DNA of 64,000 nt from Sphingomonas oligoaromativorans (GTDB lineage: Bacteria; Pseudomonadota; Alphaproteobacteria; Sphingomonadales; Sphingomonadaceae), in assembly GCF_011762195.1 (NCBI RefSeq), contig NZ_JAASQK010000007.1, forward strand, positions 150,839-214,838. Reading direction: 5' to 3'. A program made the position numbers and the translations under genes. Below, piece after piece: positions 37,670 to 45,845 of this stretch. Below the pieces are notes generated by a model. That model saw only the letters and a program-made list of their open reading frames with translations. It made no database searches and was not told where the DNA came from. The stretch's first letter is position 1. Each line of letters begins with the position of its first letter.

Positions 37670-38395
37670 ATGAACGCGAGTCGGAATATGAACATCAAGA
37701 GCAAGGGGGTCGTTCTCGCGGCGCTCGCGCTTGCGTTCATTCCGTCGATCGCGCCGGCTGCGCAAACCCAGCAGATTCACAAGAAGCGCGCGCCGCGCGC
37801 CGCGCAGCCGCTGACCGGCTCGATCGGGTCGTTCACGCCGGCCGCCGCCGATCCGCGCTTCGGCGCGACCTATGGGCGGGGGGGGCTCGCCTCGTCGGGT
37901 TTCCGCTTCACGCCGTCGGTCGCTCCCGGCAGCAATCGCCGCGTCACCGTCGCGGTGCGTACCCGCGCCGGCACGCCCGAGCAGGCCGAACATGCCGGGA
38001 TCACCGGCAACAATGGCGGCTTCACCGCTTATGCCTATAATCTGGGCGTCTCGGTGGGTTGGAAGCGTTTCGCCGTCACCAGCGATTATAACAAGGTGGA
38101 TCTCGGCAACGTTCCCGGCAGCCATGAGGCGACCGATGTCGCCGTCAGCTATGCCGGCAGGCATTGGAGCACGCGCCTGGCCGTGGCCGCGGACCGCAGC
38201 CTGGGCGAGGTTTCGCGGCTGGTCGATGGCGAGCGCGGCGTTTCGGTCGATCTGGGCGGCTCCTATTCGATCAACAGCCGCCTCGATGTGACGGGTGGCC
38301 TGCGTTACAAGATGCAGCATGACCGCCTGCTCGACCTGAACGACGACCGTCGCGACAGCCAGGCCGTCTATGTCGGAACCGCGTTTCGCTTCTGA
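37670..38395 (+). CDS. Predicted outer-membrane beta-barrel protein
   Basis: A 241-residue protein I could not place in a named family. A signal peptide (NIKSKGVVLAALALAFIPSI) precedes a basic stretch (KKRAPRAAQPL). The rest alternates polar and hydrophobic residues as in a barrel (GFTAYAYNLGVSVGWKRFAV, DVAVSYAGRHWSTRLAVAAD) and ends GTAFRF. The terminal aromatic residue is the BamA-recognition mark of outer-membrane proteins. About eight strands would fit. It is divergent from DUF3576-leuS. The Met at 37670 or 37688 may be the start. Confidence 0.65.
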   Translation: MNASRNMNIKSKGVVLAALALAFIPSIAPAAQTQQIHKKRAPRAAQPLTGSIGSFTPAAADPRFGATYGRGGLASSGFRFTPSVAPGSNRRVTVAVRTRAGTPEQAEHAGITGNNGGFTAYAYNLGVSVGWKRFAVTSDYNKVDLGNVPGSHEATDVAVSYAGRHWSTRLAVAADRSLGEVSRLVDGERGVSVDLGGSYSINSRLDVTGGLRYKMQHDRLLDLNDDRRDSQAVYVGTAFRF

Positions 38396-38438
38396 TCGCT
38401 GACGCCACCCTCAGCTTCTCGGCCGTAACCGCGCGTCG

Positions 38439-38993
38439 CTAAGGCGCCGTCCACGCATCGATCGCCGCCCAGCGCCTGATACCGATCGCCTTGCAGGAAC
38501 GGGCGCGCCGGGCCGTCATGCCGCCCAGCGCCACCGCCCGACCGCGATCTCCGTCGATCATCAACCCCACACGCGCCACGCCCAGAACAGGCGCGGACGG
38601 ATGCGAGCGGGTCGGGAAGAGCGGCGAGACGAACAGCAGGTCGCATCCCTGCCGACGCCCTGCGATCCACGCCGGCCGATCGTGCGCAGGGGTGGAGCGC
38701 AGCAGCGGCCGCGTCGAAAGACGGTGAGGAGAGGGGCCATGCACGCCGTCGGCCCCCCAAGCACGCGCCAGACGCTCCGGGCCGCCCAGCAGCAGCCGCA
38801 GACCACGCCGTCGGGCGACCGCACGCACCCGCTCGAACAGCGCCCGTCGCTCGACGAGCGGAAGCCGGTAATGCCGGAACACCACGCCCGCTCCGCGCGG
38901 CAGCCGTTCGAGCGCGCGCCACAGGGCGTCTCCCATCCGTTCGTCGGTCATCAGGAAGAGGCTCGGCAGCGAGCGGGCTTGGCGGGACGGCAT
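38439..38993 (-). CDS. Thiamine phosphate synthase-like protein (ThiE/TenI fold)
   Basis: A 184-residue TIM-barrel protein. LFLMTDERMGDALWRALERL at the N-terminus, VVFRHYRLPLVERRALFERV, and LLFVSPLFPTRSHPSAPVLG follow the ThiE pattern, in which the latter segment holds the pyrophosphate-binding loop. The protein is shorter than ThiE (about 210) and the phosphate loops are only partly conserved, so a TenI-like or degenerate role is possible. No TPP riboswitch precedes it. It is divergent from the YggS gene by 21 bp. Confidence 0.68.
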   Translation of the reverse strand: MPSRQARSLPSLFLMTDERMGDALWRALERLPRGAGVVFRHYRLPLVERRALFERVRAVARRRGLRLLLGGPERLARAWGADGVHGPSPHRLSTRPLLRSTPAHDRPAWIAGRRQGCDLLFVSPLFPTRSHPSAPVLGVARVGLMIDGDRGRAVALGGMTARRARSCKAIGIRRWAAIDAWTAP

Positions 38994-39014
38994 CCGCGGC
39001 CTTATAGGCGCGCC

Positions 39015-39674
39015 ATGCCCGAAACCGAAGCTCTCCACACCGTCCGCGCCCAGATTGCCCATGCCGCCGAGCTGGGCGGCCGCCCGGCCGATGCGGCCAC
39101 GCTGATCGCCGTCTCCAAGACCGTGCCGGCGGAGCGCATCCTTCCGCTGCTCGAAGCGGGCCAGCGCGATTATGGCGAGAACCGCGTGCAGGAAGCACAG
39201 GCCAAGTGGCCCGAACTGCGGGCACGCTTCCCCGATGTCCGCCTTCATCTCGTCGGCCAGCTTCAGTCCAACAAGGCGGCCGATGCGGTCGCTCTGTTCG
39301 ACACGATCCATTCGGTCGACCGTTCCTCGCTGGTGGCGGCGCTCGCCAGGGCGATGGAGACGCAGGGCAAGCGGCCGGACTGCTTCGTCCAGATCAATAT
39401 CGGTGACGAGGAGCAGAAGGGCGGCGTTGCCATCGCCGAGCTTCCGGCGGTGCTGGACGAGGCGCGCGCCGCGGGGCTTCCGATCGTCGGGCTGATGGCG
39501 GTGCCGCCGGCCGATACCGAGCCCGCGCCCTATTTCGCGCTGCTCGCCAAGCTGGCGAGGGAGCATGGCCTGTCGCAGCTCAGCATGGGCATGTCGGGTG
39601 ACTATGAGACGGCGGCGCTGATCGGCGCCACCCATATCCGCGTCGGCACCGCGCTGTTCGGGGCGCGGCGCTAG
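39015..39674 (+). CDS. YggS family PLP homeostasis protein
   Basis: A 219-residue fold-type III pyridoxal-phosphate protein. TLIAVSKTVPAERILPLLEA carries the PLP lysine (near residue 35). FGENRVQEAQ-type residues (YGENRVQEAQAKWPEL), LHLVGQLQSNKAADAV, and the final LSMGMSGDYETAALIGATHI followed by RVGTALFG are all family marks. YggS/PLPBP proteins have no enzymatic reaction and buffer PLP and amino acid pools. It converges with the TerC-like gene. Confidence 0.93.
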   Translation: MPETEALHTVRAQIAHAAELGGRPADAATLIAVSKTVPAERILPLLEAGQRDYGENRVQEAQAKWPELRARFPDVRLHLVGQLQSNKAADAVALFDTIHSVDRSSLVAALARAMETQGKRPDCFVQINIGDEEQKGGVAIAELPAVLDEARAAGLPIVGLMAVPPADTEPAPYFALLAKLAREHGLSQLSMGMSGDYETAALIGATHIRVGTALFGARR

Positions 39675-39677
39675 GCT

Positions 39678-40301
39678 TCAGCGCAGCAGGCCGAGCACGC
39701 CGATGTCGGGATCGGCGATGCCCTGCCAGATCATCCGCCCGGCCACCCACAGGATCACCGCCAGCCCGAGATAGGCGATCCAGCGATGGCGCTCGATGAA
39801 CCCCGCGATCATGTTCGCGGCGGCCGCCATCAGCGCCACCGAGCCCGCCAGCCCGAGCAGGAGCACGGTGGGATGCTCCCGCGCCGCGCCGGCCACGCCC
39901 AGCACATTGTCGAGGCTCATCGACAGATCGGCCAGCGCCACCTGAAGAACCGCATCGCGGAAGCTGCGGACGGGCCTGACGCTTTCGCTGTCCGCCTCAC
40001 CCTGCCCGGAAGAGCGCAGCTCCCGGAACAGCTTCCACGCCACCCAGAGCAGCAGCAGCCCGCCCGCGAACAGCAATCCGACGATCTTGAGGAGCTGCGT
40101 CGCCACGAGGGCGAAGGCGATCCGGCAGACCAGCGCGATGCCGACGCCGATCGCCAGCACCTTGCGCCGCTGCTCCGGGGACAGCCTCGCCACCAGCGTG
40201 CCCAGCACGACGACATTGTCGCCGGCGAGCATCAGGTCGATCGCCAGCACCTGAGCCAGCGCCGCGAGCCCACCGGCGGTGAGGATGTCGGAGAAATCCA
40301 C
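39678..40301 (-). CDS. TerC/YjbE family membrane protein
   Basis: A 207-residue integral membrane protein with about six hydrophobic segments. The first (LAQVLAIDLMLAGDNVVVLG) and the later VALADLSMSLDNVLGVAGAA each carry the paired acidic/Asn motif (GDN and SLDN) typical of TerC-like transporters. Relatives export manganese or other metals, and the second cluster likely forms part of the ion path. No yybP-ykoY riboswitch is present: the gene begins only 21 bp after rho and is probably read from it. Confidence 0.85.
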   Translation of the reverse strand: MDFSDILTAGGLAALAQVLAIDLMLAGDNVVVLGTLVARLSPEQRRKVLAIGVGIALVCRIAFALVATQLLKIVGLLFAGGLLLLWVAWKLFRELRSSGQGEADSESVRPVRSFRDAVLQVALADLSMSLDNVLGVAGAAREHPTVLLLGLAGSVALMAAAANMIAGFIERHRWIAYLGLAVILWVAGRMIWQGIADPDIGVLGLLR

Positions 40302-40322
40302 GGGGGGCGAACGCCGCCCGCG

Positions 40323-41579
40323 TTACTGGTTCATCGAGTCGAAGAAGTCCTCGTTGGTCTTCGAGTCCTTCATCTTGTCGAGCAGGAACTCCATCGCGTC
40401 GGTGGTGCCCATCTGCATGAGGATGCGGCGCAGCACCCACATCTTCGACAGCTTGGACTTCTCGACCAGCAGCTCTTCCTTGCGGGTGCCGGACTTGCCG
40501 ACATCCATCGCCGGGAAGATGCGCTTGTCGGCCACCTTGCGGTCGAGGACGATTTCCGAGTTACCGGTGCCCTTGAACTCTTCGAAGATCACCTCGTCCA
40601 TGCGGCTGCCGGTGTCGATCAGCGCCGTCGCGATGATCGAGAGCGAGCCGCCTTCCTCGATGTTGCGGGCGGCACCGAAGAAGCGCTTCGGGCGCTGGAG
40701 CGCGTTGGCGTCGACACCGCCGGTCAGCACCTTGCCCGACGAGGGGACGACGGTGTTGTAGGCGCGGCCGAGGCGGGTGATCGAGTCGAGCAGGATCACC
40801 ACGTCCTTCTTGTGCTCGACGAGGCGCTTGGCCTTCTCGATCACCATCTCGGCGACCTGGACGTGGCGCTGGGCCGGCTCGTCGAAGGTGGAGGAGATCA
40901 CCTCGCCCTTCACCGAACGCTGCATGTCGGTGACTTCCTCGGGGCGCTCGTCGATGAGCAGCACGATCAGGAAGACTTCCGGGTGATTGTCGGTGATCGC
41001 CTTCGCCATGTTCTGGAGAAGCACGGTCTTGCCGACGCGCGGCGGGGCGACGATCAGCGAGCGCTGGCCCTTGCCCTGCGGCGCGACGATGTCGATCACG
41101 CGGGCCGAACGATCCTTGACGGTCGGGTCGAGCGTGTCGAGGTTGAGCTTCCGCTCGGGATAGAGCGGCGTGAGATTGTCGAAATTGACGCGATGGCGGA
41201 CCACGTCGGGATCATCGAAATTGATCGAGATGAGGCGGGTCAGCGCGAAATAACGCTCGCCATCCTTGGGCGCGCGGATCTCGCCTTCCACCGTGTCGCC
41301 GGTGCGCAGGCCGAACTTGCGGACCTGGTTGGGCGAAACGTAGATATCGTCCGGGCCGGCGAGATAATTGGCTTCCGGCGAGCGCAGGAAGCCGAAGCCG
41401 TCGGGCAGCACCTCGATCGTGCCGAGGCCCATGATCTGGTCGCCCTGCTCGGCCTGCTCCTTGAGGATGGCGAACAGCAGATCCTGTTTGCGCATCGTCG
41501 ATGCGCCCTCGACACCGAGTTCCTCGGCCATGCTCACCAGCTCGGCGGGGGACGTCTTCTTGAGGTCTTTGAGATGCAT
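40323..41579 (-). CDS. rho: Transcription termination factor Rho
   Basis: A 418-residue hexameric RNA helicase. The N-terminal helical domain ([20 protein letters not shown]), the RNA-binding cold-shock fold ([15 protein letters not shown]), the P-loop [20 protein letters not shown] near residue 175, Walker [17 protein letters not shown], and the Q/R loops are all canonical. Length matches E. coli Rho (419), with no insertion domain. It lies between hemJ and a TerC-like gene, as near the Caulobacter origin. Confidence 0.97.
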   Translation of the reverse strand: MHLKDLKKTSPAELVSMAEELGVEGASTMRKQDLLFAILKEQAEQGDQIMGLGTIEVLPDGFGFLRSPEANYLAGPDDIYVSPNQVRKFGLRTGDTVEGEIRAPKDGERYFALTRLISINFDDPDVVRHRVNFDNLTPLYPERKLNLDTLDPTVKDRSARVIDIVAPQGKGQRSLIVAPPRVGKTVLLQNMAKAITDNHPEVFLIVLLIDERPEEVTDMQRSVKGEVISSTFDEPAQRHVQVAEMVIEKAKRLVEHKKDVVILLDSITRLGRAYNTVVPSSGKVLTGGVDANALQRPKRFFGAARNIEEGGSLSIIATALIDTGSRMDEVIFEEFKGTGNSEIVLDRKVADKRIFPAMDVGKSGTRKEELLVEKSKLSKMWVLRRILMQMGTTDAMEFLLDKMKDSKTNEDFFDSMNQ

Positions 41580-41689
41580 GGGTGCCTTGGGGATCCTGAT
41601 GGAGAGGCTTCGCGACGGTCTTGGGACGGGGCGAGAACGCCGATGTCGGGAATGGAGGTCAGCGCGAACGGCGACCGGCCTTGAATCGG

Positions 41690-41718
41690 CGGTTACGGCG
41701 CGTGCGGATTCAAGTCAA
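41690..41718 (-). promoter_or_regulatory. Candidate promoter for rho
   Basis: On the minus strand TTGACT (41718-41713) and TAACCG (41695-41690) are spaced by exactly 17 bp. This is about 110 bp before the rho start, in a 191-bp gap that would leave a leader long enough for Rho autoregulation. The match is moderate. Confidence 0.4.
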
Positions 41719-41770
41719 GCAGCAGCGGATGAGTCATGCGACGAGCACGCCCATCCGCCAAGATTCCGGC

Positions 41771-42220
41771 TCAGAACGGTTTCACGATCACGAGGATGAC
41801 GATCAGCGCCGTGGCGATGCCCGGCACCTCGTTCGCCAGACGGAGCGATGTGTCGGATTCGGGCCGGAAACCGCGCGCGATCTTCTTGGCCGCGCCCACC
41901 GCCCAGCCATGATAGGCCGACAGTAGCAGCACGAGCAGCAGCTTCATGTGGAACCAGCCCATGTGGAACGCGCCGATATCGAGCGCGAGGCTCAAGCCCA
42001 GCAGCCAGACGAGGATCATCGACGGATTGAGGATGATCGACCGCAGCCGGCGGATGCGCTCCACCCAGGCGAGATCCTCCGCCGAGCCGGGCACGGTCGA
42101 GACCTGATAGATCAGGAAACGGGGCAGCATGAACAGCCCGGCGATCCAGAAGATCACGAAGATCAGGTGCGCGGCCTTCACCCAGGGATAGAGCGCCGGA
42201 TCGATAAAGCCTGCCATCAT
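41771..42220 (-). CDS. hemJ: HemJ-type protoporphyrinogen IX oxidase
   Basis: A 149-residue, four-helix membrane protein. YPWVKAAHLIFVIFWIAGLF carries the conserved His, with LPRFLIYQVST and GWFHMKLLLVLLLSAYHGWA (the second His and Lys) further on. HemJ oxidises protoporphyrinogen in bacteria that lack HemG and HemY. Its start overlaps the hemE stop by 4 bp, linking two late haem-synthesis steps. The CopD fold is related, but the hemE partner supports HemJ. Confidence 0.88.
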   Translation of the reverse strand: MMAGFIDPALYPWVKAAHLIFVIFWIAGLFMLPRFLIYQVSTVPGSAEDLAWVERIRRLRSIILNPSMILVWLLGLSLALDIGAFHMGWFHMKLLLVLLLSAYHGWAVGAAKKIARGFRPESDTSLRLANEVPGIATALIVILVIVKPF

Positions 42221-43257
42221 GCCCTCACCAGCTCCAGCAGTCGTTCGACATGGTCGACGGGCACCTGCGGCAGGATGCCATGGCCCAGGTTGAACACATG
42301 CGGGCGGGCCGCGAAGGCCTGCCGGATGCGTCGCACCGCGCTCTCCAATGCCTCGCCACCGGTCAGCAACGCAAGTGGATCGAGATTGCCCTGCACCGGG
42401 AGGCCCGGCAGCAGCACGCTGTCCGCCCAGAGCGGATCGACCGTCTCGTCGATGCCAAGCGCATCCACCATCGTGCCCTCGGCATAGGCCGCGAGCTTTC
42501 CGCCGGCGCCCTTCGGAAAGCCGATCACCGGCACGCTGGGGCGACGGGCTTTGACGGCGCGCACGATCGTCCGCGTCGGCTCGATCACCCAGCGCTCGAA
42601 CTGGTCGGGCGCGAGACTGCCGGCCCAGCTTTCGAATATCTGCACGGCGTGGACGCCCGCGTCGATCTGGCCGCACAGATAATCGACCGTGATCTCGACG
42701 ATGCGCTCGATCAGCTCGGCGAAGGCCTCTGGCTCGCGATAGGCCATGATGCGCGCGGCGGCGTGATCCTTCGAACCCTCGCCAGCCACCATGTAGGTCG
42801 CGACCGTCCACGGTGCGCCCGCGAAGCCGAGGAAAGTGGTGTGGGCGGGAAGGGCCGCCGCGACCCGGCGCACGGTTTCATACACAGGCTCCAGCCGCTC
42901 CGGCCGGGGGACCAGCGACGATAGCGGAGCATGGCTCAGCGGGGGATCGAGGCGGGGGCCTTCGCCGGCCGTGAAGCTCAGATGCTGTCCCATCGCATGG
43001 GGGATGACGAGGATGTCCGAGAACAGGATCGCCCCGTCGAACCCGAAGCGGCGGATCGGCTGGAGGGTCACCTCCGCGGCGGAGTCCGGGTCGTAGCAGA
43101 GATCGAGGAAGCCTCCCTTTTGGGCGCGAAGTTCCCGATATTCCGGGAGATACCGGCCGGCCTGGCGCATGAGCCAGACGGGTGGGGGATCGCGTCGCTC
43201 ACCCCGAAGCACGGCGAGAAGGGGGCGTTCCTGATCGGACTCGCGGATCGACTCCAT
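42217..43257 (-). CDS. hemE: Uroporphyrinogen decarboxylase
   Basis: A 346-residue enzyme that decarboxylates uroporphyrinogen III to coproporphyrinogen. The signature PPVWLMRQAGRYLPEYREL is near residue 24, the catalytic DILVIPHAMGQHLSF follows, and GNLDPLALLTGG and FNLGHGILPQVP are further on. The start at 43257 gives the family N-terminus. hemE is the classical left neighbour of oriC in Caulobacter. Its own promoter must lie in the GANTC-rich gap. hemJ follows by overlap. Confidence 0.96.
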   Translation of the reverse strand: MESIRESDQERPLLAVLRGERRDPPPVWLMRQAGRYLPEYRELRAQKGGFLDLCYDPDSAAEVTLQPIRRFGFDGAILFSDILVIPHAMGQHLSFTAGEGPRLDPPLSHAPLSSLVPRPERLEPVYETVRRVAAALPAHTTFLGFAGAPWTVATYMVAGEGSKDHAAARIMAYREPEAFAELIERIVEITVDYLCGQIDAGVHAVQIFESWAGSLAPDQFERWVIEPTRTIVRAVKARRPSVPVIGFPKGAGGKLAAYAEGTMVDALGIDETVDPLWADSVLLPGLPVQGNLDPLALLTGGEALESAVRRIRQAFAARPHVFNLGHGILPQVPVDHVERLLELVRA

Positions 43258-43358
43258 AACTATCCTTTTTTGAATCTTGAGTCTGGGGAGGCAGTGGGGC
43301 CGCCGGAATCGGGGTTTATTCGCGACTCGCTCGATTCGCCAACATGAGTCCGATTCAG

Positions 43359-43383
43359 CGACTCGTGAATGAGTCACGAGTCG
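43359..43383. repeat. Perfect inverted repeat in oriC
   Basis: The arms CGACTCGTG (43359-43367) and CACGAGTCG (43375-43383) are perfect 9-bp complements with a 7-bp spacer. Each arm contains one GANTC site, and the spacer starts a third. It may be a protein-binding palindrome or cruciform. Confidence 0.7.
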
Positions 43384-43389
43384 CAATGA

Positions 43390-43418
43390 TTCCCCCCCGT
43401 TATCCACAGGTGGGGGAA
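43390..43418. repeat. Inverted repeat flanking a DnaA box
   Basis: TTCCCCC (43390-43396) and GGGGGAA (43412-43418) are perfect 7-bp arms around the first TTATCCACA box (43400-43408). Confidence 0.55.
43400..43408 (+). promoter_or_regulatory. DnaA box 1
   Basis: TTATCCACA, an exact match to the strong bacterial DnaA box, within the proposed oriC. Confidence 0.85.
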
Positions 43419-43522
43419 AAGACTCGAACGCTGTGGGCGAATCCGTCGGCCGGTTTCGAGTCACGGGGGCGAATCGTTGGAATCGGATCGCCGGCCGGCT
43501 TGTCGCCAGAAGACTCTCATGG

Positions 43523-43531
43523 TTATCCACA
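43523..43531 (+). promoter_or_regulatory. DnaA box 2
   Basis: A second exact TTATCCACA, 123 bp from the first in the same orientation, 46 bp before the regulator gene. Confidence 0.85.
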
Positions 43532-43576
43532 GCCTTTGCCCCATGGGCGTCGAACGAGAGGACGAAACCCGCCGCG

Positions 43577-44401
43577 ATGACGCGCTTGCATCTCCATCTT
43601 TTGTCGGATTCGACCGGGGAAACGCTCGAGACGGTCGCCAAGGCGGGCCTCGCCCAGTTCGAGGGCGTCGAGGCGGTCAAGCATTTCTGGCCGATGGTGC
43701 GCTCCGAGGGGCATCTCGACCGCGTGCTCCTCGAGATCGCCTCGAAACCGGGGCTGGTGATCTACACATTGGTCAACTCGACGGTGCGCAAGCGGCTGGA
43801 GTCCCGCTGCCATGGGCTGGGGCTTCACGCCGTCTCGGCGCTCGATCCGGTGATCGATGCGCTCTCGCGCCTGCTCGGCAAGGAGACGATCACGCGGCCG
43901 GGCGGGCAGCACGCGCTCGACGCCGCCTATTTCGATCGCGTCGAGGCCATTCATTACACCATCGCCCATGACGACGGCATCGCGTCGGACGACTGGGAGG
44001 AGGCGGATATCGTGCTGGCGGGCGTGTCGCGCTCGTCCAAGACGCCGACCTCGATCTATCTCGCCAATCGCGGCTATCGCGTCGCCAATATCCCGCTGGT
44101 GATCGAGAGCCCGCCGCCGCCGATCCTGTTCAACCTCAACCGGCCGCTGGTCGTGGGGCTCACCACCAGCCAGGATCGGCTGATCCAGATCCGCCGCAAC
44201 CGGCTGCTCTCGCTCAATGAGACGACGACGACCGCTTATGTCGACGAGGAGCGGGTGGCGCGTGAGATCGCTTATGCTAGGCGCATGTTCTCCGACCATG
44301 GCTGGCCGGTGATCGACGTCACCCGGCGCTCGATCGAGGAGACGGCCGCGGCGATCATCAACCTTGTCGCCGAACGGCGCGAACAACAGGCGCAGGCATG
44401 A
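43577..44401 (+). CDS. Pyruvate, phosphate dikinase regulatory protein (DUF299)
   Basis: A 274-residue bifunctional kinase/pyrophosphorylase that switches PPDK or PEP synthase by threonine phosphorylation. The N-terminus LHLHLLSDSTGETLETVAKA and the P-loop-like VLAGVSRSSKTPTSIYLANR near residue 148 are the family signatures. Which dikinase it controls cannot be told here. It starts 46 bp after DnaA box 2, as the first gene of the rightward ppsR-maf-aroE-coaE-dnaQ run, the same order as right of the Caulobacter origin. Confidence 0.92.
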   Translation: MTRLHLHLLSDSTGETLETVAKAGLAQFEGVEAVKHFWPMVRSEGHLDRVLLEIASKPGLVIYTLVNSTVRKRLESRCHGLGLHAVSALDPVIDALSRLLGKETITRPGGQHALDAAYFDRVEAIHYTIAHDDGIASDDWEEADIVLAGVSRSSKTPTSIYLANRGYRVANIPLVIESPPPPILFNLNRPLVVGLTTSQDRLIQIRRNRLLSLNETTTTAYVDEERVAREIAYARRMFSDHGWPVIDVTRRSIEETAAAIINLVAERREQQAQA

Positions 44402-44994
44402 CCATCATTCTCGCATCGGGGAGCGCGTCGCGACGCGCCATGCTGGAGGCCGCCGGCGTGGGCTTCGAGATCGTCCGCCCGCAGGTCGACGAGGATGCCG
44501 CCAAGGACGCGCTGAAGGCGGAAGGGATCGAGGCGCGGGGCCTCGCTGACGCGCTGGCGGAACTCAAGGCGGTGGCGGTGTCGCGGCGGATGCCGGGGCG
44601 GATCGTGATCGGGAGCGATTCGACGGTGGCGCTGGCCGACGGCACGATGCTCGACAAGCCCGACACGCGCGAGCGGGCGGCGGAACAGCTCCGCAGGATG
44701 CGCGGCGGCACGCATCGACTGGTGAGCGCCGTGGTCGGCGCACGCGACGGCGTTCCGGTGTGGCGGCATGTCGATGTCGCGAAGCTCCATGTCCGCGATT
44801 TCTCGGAGGCCTTTCTGGAAGCCTATCTCGATGCGGAATGGCCGGCGATCGCGGGCTGCGTCGGCTGCTTCCGCATCGAAGGGCCGGGCGTGCAGCTCTG
44901 CTCCAGGGTCGAGGGGAGCCAGTTCACCATTCTCGGAATGCCGCTGATGCCGTTGCTCGGCTGGCTCCGTGATGTCGGCGAGATGCCGGCATGA
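44398..44994 (+). CDS. Maf-family nucleotide pyrophosphatase
   Basis: A 198-residue Maf protein that hydrolyses non-canonical or modified nucleoside triphosphates. The N-terminal TIILASGSASRRAMLEAAGV, RIVIGSDSTVALADG, and the catalytic LRRMRGGTHRLVSAVV are diagnostic. The Asp-Glu spacing and overall length fit the YceF/YhdE group, but the substrate class is uncertain. Both ends overlap neighbours by 4 bp. Confidence 0.9.
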   Translation: MTIILASGSASRRAMLEAAGVGFEIVRPQVDEDAAKDALKAEGIEARGLADALAELKAVAVSRRMPGRIVIGSDSTVALADGTMLDKPDTRERAAEQLRRMRGGTHRLVSAVVGARDGVPVWRHVDVAKLHVRDFSEAFLEAYLDAEWPAIAGCVGCFRIEGPGVQLCSRVEGSQFTILGMPLMPLLGWLRDVGEMPA

Positions 44995-45845
44995 ACGGCC
45001 CCTATGCCGAGGTGATCGGCGATCCGATCGCCCAGTCCAAATCGCCGGTCATCCATGGCTTCTGGCTGAAGGCATTGGGGCTTCCCGGCGATTATCGCCG
45101 CCAACTCGTCCATGGCGACGGGCTGGCCGATTATCTCGCGGACCGTCGCGCCGATCCTGACTGGCGCGGCTGCAACGTCACCATGCCGCACAAGCAGGCG
45201 ATCATCCCGCTGCTCGACCGGCTCGATCCCTCGGCCGGGCGGATCGGCGCGGTCAACACCGTGGTGCGCGAGGCGGACGGCACGCTCACCGGCCATAATA
45301 CCGACGCATCGGGTTTCCTCGAACCGTTGCGGCCGTGGCTCCGGCATCAGCACCTGTTTCGCGTGGCGCGCGTCCTCGGCACCGGCGGGGCCGCGCGGGC
45401 GATCGTCACGGCGCTGGCGGGGAAGGGCTTCACGCTGGTCCTCGCCGGCCGCGACACGGAGAAGGCGCGCGCGCTGCTCGACGAGCTGGCGCCGGGCGAG
45501 CATCATGTCGCGCCGCTCGGCCATTTCGCGGAGGCGACCGACTTCCCCTTCGACGATCGCATCGGCTGCCTCGATCTCATCGTCAACGCGACCGCGCTCG
45601 GCATGGCGGGCCAGCCGCCGCTCGCCTTCGATCTCAGCCATGCGCCGCCGGGGAGCATCGTCTACGACATCGTTACCGCCCCGCCGGAGACGCCTTTGCT
45701 CGCCGCCGCCCGTGCGCGCGGGATGCCGACCGTCGACGGGCTCGAAATGCTGATCGGGCAGGCGGACGCCGCCTTCCGGCTCTTCTTCGGCGCGGAGCCG
45801 CCGCGGGACGAGGATGGAGCGCTGCGGGCGCTGCTCACCGCATGA
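44991..45845 (+). CDS. aroE: Shikimate dehydrogenase
   Basis: A 284-residue NADP-dependent enzyme of the shikimate pathway. AEVIGDPIAQSKSPVIHGFW (substrate Ser residues), GCNVTMPHKQAIIPL (catalytic Lys), NTDASGFLEPL (Asp), and the nucleotide loop VLGTGGAARAIVTAL are all intact. It sits between maf and coaE with 4-bp overlaps on both sides, so a compact operon. Confidence 0.95.
   Translation: MNGPYAEVIGDPIAQSKSPVIHGFWLKALGLPGDYRRQLVHGDGLADYLADRRADPDWRGCNVTMPHKQAIIPLLDRLDPSAGRIGAVNTVVREADGTLTGHNTDASGFLEPLRPWLRHQHLFRVARVLGTGGAARAIVTALAGKGFTLVLAGRDTEKARALLDELAPGEHHVAPLGHFAEATDFPFDDRIGCLDLIVNATALGMAGQPPLAFDLSHAPPGSIVYDIVTAPPETPLLAAARARGMPTVDGLEMLIGQADAAFRLFFGAEPPRDEDGALRALLTA

Larger units (their letters stand above)
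43258..43576. other. Chromosomal replication origin (oriC), predicted
   Basis: The 319-bp gap between hemE and the PEP-synthase/PPDK regulator gene holds two perfect DnaA boxes TTATCCACA (43400-43408 and 43523-43531) in the same orientation and a weaker reverse one (TGTGGGCGA, 43432-43440). Seventeen GANTC sites lie inside it, with two more at the hemE start. The T-rich start near hemE (43261-43275) could be the unwinding element. Gene order on both sides equals that of Caulobacter oriC, and parS is 13-17 kb away. No CtrA box (TTAA-N7-TTAA) is visible. Confidence 0.82.

Noticed and set aside
38994..39014. TPP riboswitch before the ThiE-like gene
   Set aside because: The space to the divergent YggS gene is only 21 bp, too short for a THI element.
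43258..43576. CtrA boxes of the TTAA-N7-TTAA type in the proposed oriC
   Set aside because: I looked for them because Caulobacter oriC has them, but found none in this gap.
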